DNA from: Desulfovibrionaceae bacterium
Lineage (GTDB): Bacteria > Desulfobacterota > Desulfovibrionia > Desulfovibrionales > Desulfovibrionaceae
DNA: 64,000 nucleotides
NCBI GenBank assembly: GCA_015709205.1
Contig: JACCQO010000013.1
Location: 1 to 64,000 of the forward strand
Direction: 5' to 3'
Translations under genes and position numbers: made by a program
Notes under the pieces: model-generated
What the model was told of the DNA's origin: nothing
Database searches by the model: none
What the model saw: only the letters and a program-made list of their open reading frames with translations
Part shown: piece after piece, positions 1 to 7,691 of the stretch
Position numbering within the stretch: position 1 is the stretch's first letter
Layout: every line of letters begins with the position of its first letter

Positions 1-690
1 CACCAGACCAAGTACTCCATCGAGGAGGCCGTGGCCAAGATGATCCAGTCCATGTCCATGGCCTGGGGCTTCCGCGTGCCCGTCTACCCGAAGATCAGCG
101 CCTCCTCCACGTCGCTGGCCGTGCTCAACAACCTGGTGCGCAACCCGTTCGCGGGCGGCCTGGCCATCGACGGCGAGGACGGCGGCACCGGCGCGGCCTA
201 CAACGTGTCCATGGACCACATGGGCCACCCCATCGCCTCCAACGTGCGCGACGCCTACCTGACCCTCGTGGAGCAGGGCAAGCAGAACGAGGTGCCCCTC
301 ATCGCGGGTGGCGGCACGGGCAAGAACGGCAACCTGGCCGCCAACGCCGCCACCCTGATCATGCTCGGCGCCAGCGCCGTGCAGGTCGGCAAGTACGTGA
401 TGCAGGCCGCGGCCGGATGCCTGGGCAGCGAGGGCGACCGCTGCAACGTCTGCAACATCGGCGTCTGTCCCAAGGGCATCACCTCCCAGGACCCGCGGCT
501 CTATCGCCGCCTGGATCCGGAGCAGGTCGCCGAGCGGCTGGTGGACATGTTCCTGGGCTTCGACGCGGAGCTGCGCAAGATCGTGGCCCCGCTCGGCCGT
601 TCCACCTCCCTGCCCGTGGGCATGTCCGACGCCCTGGGCGTGACCGACTACCACATCGCCGAGCGGCTGAAGATCCGACACGTGGTCTAG
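1..690 (+). CDS. Glutamate synthase, FMN/synthase-domain subunit (GltB2-like), 5' truncated by the window
   Basis: Only the last 229 codons are present; the reading frame is open from base 1. The visible part is the end of the FMN-binding synthase barrel of the glutamate synthase large subunit (GGEDGG-like turn around residue 60, then the IAGGGTGKNG phosphate-binding loop near residue 102), followed by the cysteine set CLGSEGDRC-NVC-NIGVC that ligates the 3Fe-4S cluster in this family. It would transfer ammonia to 2-oxoglutarate using electrons passed through FMN. The glutaminase domain is presumably a separate gene upstream. The next gene, 39 bases downstream on the same strand, supplies the missing GXGXG and electron-input domains, so the enzyme is of the split, archaeal type known in Desulfovibrio. 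Confidence 0.88.
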   Translation, partial: HQTKYSIEEAVAKMIQSMSMAWGFRVPVYPKISASSTSLAVLNNLVRNPFAGGLAIDGEDGGTGAAYNVSMDHMGHPIASNVRDAYLTLVEQGKQNEVPLIAGGGTGKNGNLAANAATLIMLGASAVQVGKYVMQAAAGCLGSEGDRCNVCNIGVCPKGITSQDPRLYRRLDPEQVAERLVDMFLGFDAELRKIVAPLGRSTSLPVGMSDALGVTDYHIAERLKIRHVV

Positions 691-729
691 GCCCGGACGA
701 CGCAGCGAATAATCCAACGGAGCAAATGC

Positions 730-3057
730 ATGGGTAAGGTAGTGAACATCCCCGGACAGGTCGACGGCGAGCGCGTGGCCTCCCGCATCCTCGAGGAGCG
801 GGTGCAGCGCGCCGTGGCCGACGGGGCGCGACGGATAGAGATCGAGGCCATGGGCCAGCACGGCCTGGGCGGACGGCTGTGGTGCGCGGGCGACGAGCGC
901 GTGGACGTCGTGGTCACGGGGTCCCCGGGCCAGCGGCTGGGTTCCATGGGCTTCGCCAACACGCGCATCGAGTCCTTCGGCCCGGCCTCGGACGACACGG
1001 GCTGGCTCAACGCCGGGGCCGAGATCATCGTGCACGGCAACGCGGCCAACGGCACGTGCAACGCCATGGCCCAGGGCCGCGTGTCCGTGGCCGGGAACAT
1101 CGGCTCGCGCGGCATGACCATGACCAAGCGCAACCCGCGCTTCGCCCCGCCCGAACTCTGGGTCCTGGGCTCGGCCGGCGACTACTTCGCCGAGTTCATG
1201 GCCGGCGGCGTGGCCGTGGTCTGCGGCGTGGACGCGCAGGATCCCGAGAATGTGCTCGGCCACCGGCCCTGCGTGGGCATGGTCGGCGGCAAGGTCTACT
1301 TCCGCGGGCCCATCAAGGGCTATGCCCAGGCCGACGCCAAGCTCGCGCCCATCGACGACGAATCCTGGGACTGGCTGAGCGCCGGACTGACCCGGTTCCT
1401 CACGGACATCGACCGCGCCGACCTGGCCGGGACCCTGGCCGTGCGCGAGGACTGGCAGTGCATCGAGGCGCGCACCCCCTTTGAGAAGACCGGCCGCAAG
1501 CGCCGCTCCATGGCCGAGTTCCACGCCCAGGTCTGGGACGCGGAGCTGGGCCGCGGCGGCATGATCGGCGACCTCACGGACCTGGACCGCTCGCCCATCC
1601 CGCTGATTCCCACGGGCGAGCTGCGCCGCTTCGTGCCCGTGTGGGAGAACAGGAAATATACCGCGCCCTGCCAGGCCAGCTGTCCCACGGGCATGCCCGT
1701 GCAGGAGCGCTGGCGGCTGGTGCGCGACGGGCTCATCGACGAGGCCGTGGACCTGGCCCTGGCGTATACGCCGTTCCCGGCCACGGTCTGCGGCTACCTC
1801 TGCCCGAACCTGTGCATGCAGGGCTGCACGCGCAATGCCATCGGCTCCATGAAGCCCGTGGACATCACCATCCTGGGCAAGGCCGGGGTGGACGGGCCCG
1901 CGCCCAAGCTGCCAGAGATCACGGGCAAGCGCGTGGCCGTCATCGGCGGCGGCGCGGGCGGCATCTCCGTGGCCTGGCAGCTGCGCATGCGCGGCCACGA
2001 CGCCGTGGTCTACGACATGGAGAAGGCCCTGGGCGGCAAGATGGCCCTGGCCATTCCGGAAAGCCGCATCCCGCGCGAGGTGGTGGAGAAGGAACTGGAG
2101 CGCGTGCGCGAGGTTCTGCCCCACGTGCACCTGCAGCAGAAACTCACGCGCGCGGAGTTCGAGCAGCTCAAGGCCGACTACGACTACGTGGTCCTGGCCA
2201 CGGGCGCGGGCAAGCCGCGCAAGATTCCGGTGCCCGGCTCGGAGATGGCGCTCACGGCCCTGGAGTTCCTGCGCGACGCCAAGGCCGGAACCGCCAGGCC
2301 CGGCAAGTCCGTGGTCATCATCGGCGCGGGCAACGTGGGCTGTGACGTGGCCACCGAGGCCGCGCGCATGGGCGCGGAGTCGCTCACGCTCATCGACATC
2401 CAGACCCCGGCCGCCTTCGGCAAGGAAAAGGCCGACGCCGAGAAGGTCGGCGCGACCTTCCGCTGGCCCTGCTTCACCAAGGAGATCAGCTCCGCGGGCG
2501 TGACCCTGACCACGGGCGAGACCATTCCGGCGGACACGGTGATCTTCGCCATCGGCGACGCGCCGGACCTGGAGTTCCTGCCCGAGAACGTGGCCACCGC
2601 GCGCGGCCACGTGGTGGTCAACGAGGTCCAGCAGACCACGGACCAGCAGGTCTTCGCCATCGGCGACGTGGTCCGGCCCGGGCTGCTCACGGACGCCATC
2701 GGCGCGGGCCGCAAGGCCGCCGAGGCCATCGACGACATCGCCAAGGGCAAGCGGCCCCAGCCGCCGTCCTACACCATGATCGACTACTCGCGCGTGAGCC
2801 TGGAGTACTTCGACCCACGCATCAGCGAGTTCACGGACCTGAAGACCTGCGCCGCGGAGTGCTCCTCGTGCGGTTCGTGCCGCGACTGCGGCCTGTGCGA
2901 GGTGGTCTGTCCGCAGAGCGCCATCTCCCGCCGCGAGACCGAGGAGGGCGGATTCGAGATGGTCTGCAATCCGGACAAGTGCATCGGTTGCGGCTTCTGC
3001 GGTTCGGCCTGCCCCTGCGGCATCTGGACGCTGCTGCCCAACACGCCCCTGGAATAG
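730..3057 (+). CDS. Glutamate synthase GXGXG domain fused to GltD-like FAD/NAD(P) oxidoreductase and two 4Fe-4S clusters
   Basis: The 775-residue protein joins three modules. Residues 1 to about 245 are the right-handed GXGXG helix domain that is normally the C-terminus of GltB. Residues about 300-700 match GltD: a cysteine-rich N-terminal cluster region (CQASC at 314, then CGYLCPNLCMQGC at 354), an FAD dinucleotide fold (GGGAGG at about 406) and an NAD(P) fold (IGAGNVG at about 530). The last 70 residues hold a two-cluster ferredoxin domain (CGSCRDCGLCEVVC and CIGCGFCGSACPC). It would feed electrons from NAD(P)H or ferredoxin to the synthase subunit encoded just upstream. The ATG at 730 has a GGAG motif nearby. 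The fusion of a GltB piece to GltD is typical of sulfate reducers. Confidence 0.9.
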   Translation: MGKVVNIPGQVDGERVASRILEERVQRAVADGARRIEIEAMGQHGLGGRLWCAGDERVDVVVTGSPGQRLGSMGFANTRIESFGPASDDTGWLNAGAEIIVHGNAANGTCNAMAQGRVSVAGNIGSRGMTMTKRNPRFAPPELWVLGSAGDYFAEFMAGGVAVVCGVDAQDPENVLGHRPCVGMVGGKVYFRGPIKGYAQADAKLAPIDDESWDWLSAGLTRFLTDIDRADLAGTLAVREDWQCIEARTPFEKTGRKRRSMAEFHAQVWDAELGRGGMIGDLTDLDRSPIPLIPTGELRRFVPVWENRKYTAPCQASCPTGMPVQERWRLVRDGLIDEAVDLALAYTPFPATVCGYLCPNLCMQGCTRNAIGSMKPVDITILGKAGVDGPAPKLPEITGKRVAVIGGGAGGISVAWQLRMRGHDAVVYDMEKALGGKMALAIPESRIPREVVEKELERVREVLPHVHLQQKLTRAEFEQLKADYDYVVLATGAGKPRKIPVPGSEMALTALEFLRDAKAGTARPGKSVVIIGAGNVGCDVATEAARMGAESLTLIDIQTPAAFGKEKADAEKVGATFRWPCFTKEISSAGVTLTTGETIPADTVIFAIGDAPDLEFLPENVATARGHVVVNEVQQTTDQQVFAIGDVVRPGLLTDAIGAGRKAAEAIDDIAKGKRPQPPSYTMIDYSRVSLEYFDPRISEFTDLKTCAAECSSCGSCRDCGLCEVVCPQSAISRRETEEGGFEMVCNPDKCIGCGFCGSACPCGIWTLLPNTPLE

Positions 3058-3073
3058 GCGCGGAGCGCCGACC

Positions 3074-3127
3074 CCGCACAAGAAAAGCGCCCCGGACCGC
3101 AAGGTCCGGGGCGCTTTTCTTGTGCGG
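3074..3127 (+). terminator. Perfect 25-bp hairpin terminator after glutamate synthase
   Basis: Two perfectly complementary 25-base arms (3074-3098 and 3103-3127) enclose a GCAA tetraloop. The GC-rich core is flanked by AGAAAAG and CTTTTCT, so a short U tract is present in the outgoing strand within the stem. It lies 16 bases past the stop codon of the oxidoreductase gene. Confidence 0.85.
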
Positions 3128-3213
3128 CCCGCGCCGGCCTCTCCCGTCCGGAACGATCCGCCCTTGGCGAACGCGCGCCTTCGTCGCAGGCGCGCCAAAA
3201 GGTTTGGGAGAGT

Positions 3214-3243
3214 CCAGAGAACCCTTTTCAAAGGGTTCTCTGG
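3214..3243 (-). terminator. Hairpin downstream of HD-GYP gene (possible dispersed intergenic element)
   Basis: Arms 3214-3226 and 3231-3243 (CCAGAGAACCCTT and its complement) form a 13-bp stem with a 4-base loop, 13 bases past the stop of the minus-strand HD-GYP gene. It is followed on that strand by a T-poor, C-rich stretch and a run of TTTT about 25 bases later. From memory, similar stems recur after many Desulfovibrio genes; no second copy was seen in this window. Confidence 0.55.
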
Positions 3244-3256
3244 CCGCCGGAGGCGC

Positions 3257-4258
3257 CTACGCCAGCTTGGCGTCGGAGAGGATCTGGACCAGGCGGCGGA
3301 AGAGGTTGGGTTCCACGGAACCGGCGTCGTCCTTGATGGCCTTGAGCGACTCGAAGGGCGAGCGCGCGCCGCGGTAGGGCTTGGCGCGCGTGAGTCCGTC
3401 GTAGCGGTTGCACAGGGCCACGACCTTAGCGTGTTCGGGCAGCACCCCGCCGGGCAGGTGCGAGGGAAAGCCCGCGCCGTCCTCGCGTTCGTGGTGGAAG
3501 AGGATGCAGTGCACGGACGTGGCGTTGAGGTTCAGCGACGCGGTCAGGGCCGTGCCCAGGCCGGGGTGCGACTCCAGCAGGCGGCGTTCGCGGTCGATGA
3601 GGTCCTTTTCCGCCACCTCGAAGATCGCGCCGGGCAGCCGGGTCTTGCCCACGTCGTGCAGCAGCGCGCCGATGGCGCAGCTGTTGACCAGGGCGCGGTC
3701 GTGCTCGAAGCTCTGCAGCACGCAGGTGCTGAAGACCATGGTCCCCAGGCTGTGGTGCAGCAGGTCGTGGCCCTTGGCCACCAGCAGGGCCAGTTCCCTG
3801 AGCGTGCCGGGGTTGTCGAAGAAGTCGCGCGAGTCGTCGAGGATGTGCAGCATGCGGTCCAGGCGCTTGGAGGCCACGGCCGGGGGCAACTGCTCCTCGA
3901 AGAGCGCGCGCGTCACGGATTCGGCCACGCTCTGCCAGGCCTGGGCGCGGTCGCGCGCCGGGATGGCCTGGTCGTGCAGCACGCGGCCCAGGTTCAGGCG
4001 CAGGTAGTTCTCCAGGTCGGCCTTGTGGCGCAGGGGCACGTAGACCTGGACCACGTTCTGTTCCACGAGCCTGTCGCGGTGCGCGGCCGTGAACCGCTCG
4101 CCCCGGCTGGTGTAGAGCACGTATTCGCCGTTGCGCAGCAGGTAGATTTCGAAATGCCCTTCGGTGCCGGGCAGCAGGAGGGTGGCGGGGATGGCCTGCA
4201 TGGTCAGGGGGCCGGACCCGGCGTTGCGTTCGCCGGTGGGGGTGCCCGATGCGCTCAT
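3257..4258 (-). CDS. HD-GYP domain protein, putative cyclic-di-GMP phosphodiesterase
   Basis: 333 residues. The N-terminal 100 residues have no recognised signature (possible PilZ-like or small sensory beta domain: GHFEIYLLRNGEYVLYTS). The C-terminal half is an HD-GYP hydrolase domain with the metal-binding HD pair in LLHDVGK (about residue 200), HHEREDG and the GYP-position motif GAGFP (Y replaced by F). The family hydrolyses cyclic di-GMP. The final signature is conservative but not canonical, so activity is likely rather than certain. It stands alone on the minus strand, convergent with the glutamate synthase genes. An AAAGGAC motif precedes the ATG. No membrane segment is apparent. Confidence 0.8.
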   Translation of the reverse strand: MSASGTPTGERNAGSGPLTMQAIPATLLLPGTEGHFEIYLLRNGEYVLYTSRGERFTAAHRDRLVEQNVVQVYVPLRHKADLENYLRLNLGRVLHDQAIPARDRAQAWQSVAESVTRALFEEQLPPAVASKRLDRMLHILDDSRDFFDNPGTLRELALLVAKGHDLLHHSLGTMVFSTCVLQSFEHDRALVNSCAIGALLHDVGKTRLPGAIFEVAEKDLIDRERRLLESHPGLGTALTASLNLNATSVHCILFHHEREDGAGFPSHLPGGVLPEHAKVVALCNRYDGLTRAKPYRGARSPFESLKAIKDDAGSVEPNLFRRLVQILSDAKLA

Positions 4259-4434
4259 TCAATGTCCTTTCTGGTCTGGTGTGGTTCGTTGCGGCCGCGT
4301 GGGGACCCGGGGGGCGGCGTCCGGAGGAGCGGCGGCCGAAGCGGCGTTGCGCGACGAGAATACGCATCCCGGCCCTGGGAGGCAAGCACTGGTGCGGGAT
4401 GCGGGGCGGGATGGCCCCGTTCGGCCGGATGCGG

Positions 4435-5340
4435 TCAGGGGGCGGTGCCGGCGGACAGGCCGCCCGGGCCGGGGATGATGCCGCGCGGAAAGGCCGGGAC
4501 GTGCTCCGGGTCCGCGAGCACGGCGCGGGCCCAGGCGCGCACGGCCGGGGCGAAGAACTGCGGCGAGCCGAGCACGATGGCCGCCTTGGCCGCGCCGTCG
4601 CGCGCGCGGGCGCGCTCGGAGAAGCTGCCCGGGTGCACGCGGTAGCGGAACAGGGGATGGGGCAGGTGCACGAAGCGGAATCCGGCGGCGGCGGCGCGGA
4701 CCCAGAAGTCCCAGTCCTCGTAGTCGCTGTCCTGGCGGAAGCCGCCCACCGCGGTCCAGACCTCGCGCCGGAACACGGCGCAGGGCGTGACGATGTTCTG
4801 GCTGCGCAGCAGGGCGGCGTCGAAGTCCGGCAGGCGGACCGTGCGTTCGTCGCTTGGCCTTCCGGGCCCGTCCAGGTCGCCGTTCGGGGCGCCGCTCGCG
4901 TCCGCCGGGTCGGCGAATTCCACGTAGTCGGTGTAGGCCACGTCGGCCCCGGCCTCCAGGGCGGCCAGGCACACGGCCAGGTAGTCGGGTTCGAGCAGGT
5001 CGTCGGCGTCCAGGCAGCAGCAGAACGCGCCGTGCGCGCGCAGCAGGCCCCGGTTGCGCGCGCGGGCCGGGCTGCCGCTGTGCGCGCCGCGCAGCACGGC
5101 CAGCCGTCCGGGCGCGAAGCGCGGGCCGAAGGATTCGGCCACGGCCACGGAATCGTCGCCGCTGCCGTCGTCGCTGACGACGACCTCCAGGGCGTCGGAC
5201 TGATGGGCGGTGCGGGGGCCGTCGAGCGGGCCGTGCGGTCCGTCCAGGCCGCGCTGGGCCGCCAGCGAGGCCAGGGCGTGGCCCAGGAGGGCGGCGTAGT
5301 CGTGGCAGGGCACGATGCAGGTGGCGCGGGGCTCGGTCAT
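4435..5340 (-). CDS. Family 2 glycosyltransferase
   Basis: About 301 residues from the ATG at 5340; an upstream in-frame ATG at 5439 would add 33 proline-rich residues that do not look like part of the fold. The start ATCIVPCHDYA is the usual first beta strand of GT-A glycosyltransferases; a VVSDDGSGDDS motif follows for nucleotide-sugar binding, then CCCLDADDLLEPDYL carrying the DxD metal motif, and an EDWDFWVRA motif that fits the acceptor-side catalytic acid region. It would transfer a sugar from a nucleotide donor to a surface polysaccharide or protein glycan. The acceptor cannot be told. The gene is isolated from other glycan genes. Confidence 0.82.
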   Translation of the reverse strand: MTEPRATCIVPCHDYAALLGHALASLAAQRGLDGPHGPLDGPRTAHQSDALEVVVSDDGSGDDSVAVAESFGPRFAPGRLAVLRGAHSGSPARARNRGLLRAHGAFCCCLDADDLLEPDYLAVCLAALEAGADVAYTDYVEFADPADASGAPNGDLDGPGRPSDERTVRLPDFDAALLRSQNIVTPCAVFRREVWTAVGGFRQDSDYEDWDFWVRAAAAGFRFVHLPHPLFRYRVHPGSFSERARARDGAAKAAIVLGSPQFFAPAVRAWARAVLADPEHVPAFPRGIIPGPGGLSAGTAP

Positions 5341-5615
5341 GCTCGGGGCTGGGCTTGCGCCCGGGGCTGGCCCGGTTGGGGGCGGCCGTGGCCCGTCGGG
5401 GCCGGGCGTGCCGTGGACGCGTTGTCGTGGCGGGCGCACCGCGCGGATGGGCGGGCGCGCCGCGCCGTTTGCGCGAATCTAGCAGCAACGGCCGGGGGCG
5501 GCAACGGCCGGAGGCGGCTGCCTGGGGCGGCAATCGGTACGTCCGCCACGGGGCGGCAACCCCGGGAGCGGGACGGGCGGCCCGGCCGCTGGGCGGCGCA
5601 CCCTCGCCCGGCCGG

Positions 5616-5915
5616 TCAGGCCGTGGCGGGCCAGGTGCGGTCCAGGAAGCCGTTCAGGTCGCGCAGGACCGCGGCCACCTCGTCCCAGGGGGACGCTTCG
5701 TCGTCGGCGTGGAGATCGCCGTCGGCGGGGTCCCCGGTCCCGGCCTCCACGCAGGCCGCGTCGCCGCAGCGGACGCACAGGGCGTCCAGGCGGGTGAGGA
5801 TCTCGTTGAAATCATCTTTCCAGTTCCCTGCCCAGCCGGGAGCGCCGACGGAAACGGGGCCGGAAACTGTGGCGGAAGCGGGGACGGGACGGCGTTCGGT
5901 ATCCAGCAGCAACAT
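5616..5915 (-). CDS. Small conserved-looking protein of unknown function (99 aa)
   Basis: The ATG at 5915 is preceded by a perfect AGGAGG ribosome binding site at the right spacing, which is the main evidence that this is a gene. The 99-residue product is acidic and has no membrane segment. A helix DDFNEILTRLDALC leads into a CVRCGDAAC cysteine group that could bind metal or form a disulfide. No family was recognised. It lies between a glycosyltransferase and the serine dehydratase gene on the same strand, about 270 bases from each, so it is probably its own transcription unit. Confidence 0.6.
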   Translation of the reverse strand: MLLLDTERRPVPASATVSGPVSVGAPGWAGNWKDDFNEILTRLDALCVRCGDAACVEAGTGDPADGDLHADDEASPWDEVAAVLRDLNGFLDRTWPATA

Positions 5916-6187
5916 GGCGGTTCCTCCTGGTCGGGGTATCGGGACAGCCCGACCATTCCCGCGCCCGGTCACAGTCGGATGATGGGCAAGCGAACGTTGC
6001 GTGACGGCGGACGACCCGCCGGGGTCCAAAGGAGAGGGGGAGGGGCGGCAGAGGAGCCGCACGGCGTCGCTACGCGGGGCGCGCGGCGGCTGCCGCAAAG
6101 GGGCGGACTGCGGCCGTGGGAAAGAAGGACTCCGCGCAACGGCCGTGGGGGCCGCTCGCGCGGGGCGGACCCGGGGGCGTCGCGTTC

Positions 6188-7567
6188 TCAGCAGCGCACG
6201 AACGCGGCCAGGCCGCCCAGGGACGTCTCCCGGTAGTTGGCGTGCAGGTCGCGGCCGGTCTGGGCCATGGCGCGGATGGCGCTGTCCAGCCCGACCTTGT
6301 GGTGGCCCGGGGTCACGGTGGAGGCGATCAGAAACGCGGCGTGGGCCTTGGCCGCGCCCATGGCGTTGCGCTCGATGCAGGGAATCTGCACGTAGCCGCG
6401 CACCGGGTCGCAGGTCATGCCCAGGTGGTGCTCCAGGGCGATCTCGGCCGCGTTCTCCACCACCCCGGCTCCGCAGCCGCGCGCGGCCGCGAGGAACGCG
6501 GCGGCCATGGCCGAGGCCACGCCCACCTCGCCCTGGCAGCCCACCTCGGCCCCGCTCAGGCTGGCGTTGTGCTTGGCCAGGAAACCGATCACCGCGGCCG
6601 TGACCAGTCCGCGCCGCAGCTCGGGCAACCGCACGCCCTTGAGGTGGCGCAGCACGTGGACCACGGCGGGCAGCACGCCCGAGGAGCCGCTGGTGGGCGC
6701 GGTGACCACGGTGTGCCCGGCGGCGTTCTCCTCGGACGCGGCAAAGGCCGCGGCGCACAGGGCCACGGTCAGCCCGTCGGGTTCGTCGCGCAGCCGCTCG
6801 GCCCGCGCGAAGAGTTCCGGGGCCTTGCGCTGCAGGCCGATGGGCCCGGGCAGCACGCCGGAGCGGTAGCGCCCGCGCGCGACCACGTCCTCCATGGCCT
6901 CCAGGATGCGCTCCAGCCCCAGCTCGATCTGCGCGCGCGAGGCCCCGGTCACGGCCTCCTCGTTGGCCAGGGCCAGGTCGTAGAGCGCAAGGCCGGAGTC
7001 CGCCAGGTGCTGGCGGAGCTCCTCCATGGTGTTGTAGGCGTAGGCCGGCGGCGGGGTGGGCTGCGGCGTCCAGCCGCGCCACTGCAGGAACCCGCCGCCC
7101 ACGGACTGGTACTCGCGCTCGCAGAGCGCGGTTCCGGCCGCGTCGAGCAGGACGGCGTACAGGGTGTTGGGGTGCGCCAGGGGCGCGCCCGAAGGGCCGT
7201 GCGCGGCCAGGGGGTCGGACTCCACGGTCTCGCGGGACAGGAGCACGCGCGCGCCCGGGATGGCCGCCGCGAGCGGCTCGTCGCCCTCCAGCAGGGTGGA
7301 GAGCACGTCGGGCGGGCAGTCGTCCGGGCGGTGCCCGGCAAGGCCCGCGAGCACGGCGCGCACCGTGCCGTGGCCCTCGCCCGTGGCCGCCAGGGACCCG
7401 TAGAGGCGCACGCGCAACCGCGCGGCCCGGGCGCGGACGTCGGCCGGAAGGGCCGCGGCCAGGGCGACGAAGTCGGCTCCGGCGGCCATGGGCCCCAGGG
7501 TGTGCGAGCTGGACGGGCCGGGTCCGATGCGCAGCAGTTCGAAGAACGAGGTGGTGATGGCGTTCAA
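6188..7567 (-). CDS. sdaA: L-serine ammonia-lyase (iron-sulfur type, single chain)
   Basis: Converts L-serine to pyruvate and ammonia in the cytoplasm using an oxygen-sensitive 4Fe-4S cluster. The opening FFELLRIGPGPSSSHTLGP is the family signature; the alpha-domain signature PTSGSSGVLPAV lies near residue 250, and GCQGEVGVASAMAAA with EHHLGMTCDPV supplies cluster cysteines. The C-terminus keeps the substrate loop. I chose the TTG at 7567 because GGAG sits 9 bases upstream and the product (459 residues) then matches the usual length; an ATG at 7636 would add 23 unrelated residues. It stands alone and would feed serine carbon into pyruvate metabolism. Confidence 0.92.
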   Translation of the reverse strand: MNAITTSFFELLRIGPGPSSSHTLGPMAAGADFVALAAALPADVRARAARLRVRLYGSLAATGEGHGTVRAVLAGLAGHRPDDCPPDVLSTLLEGDEPLAAAIPGARVLLSRETVESDPLAAHGPSGAPLAHPNTLYAVLLDAAGTALCEREYQSVGGGFLQWRGWTPQPTPPPAYAYNTMEELRQHLADSGLALYDLALANEEAVTGASRAQIELGLERILEAMEDVVARGRYRSGVLPGPIGLQRKAPELFARAERLRDEPDGLTVALCAAAFAASEENAAGHTVVTAPTSGSSGVLPAVVHVLRHLKGVRLPELRRGLVTAAVIGFLAKHNASLSGAEVGCQGEVGVASAMAAAFLAAARGCGAGVVENAAEIALEHHLGMTCDPVRGYVQIPCIERNAMGAAKAHAAFLIASTVTPGHHKVGLDSAIRAMAQTGRDLHANYRETSLGGLAAFVRC

Positions 7568-7691
7568 GGACGGGTGCTCCTGTGGGGTGTTGCCGGAGGT
7601 CGGCGCGCGCGGGCAGCGCACCGCCGTGCCGACCATTGTGCCATGATCGCGGCGCGTTGCGCAACGGTCCGTCGGGGAGGCTCCCGGGCTC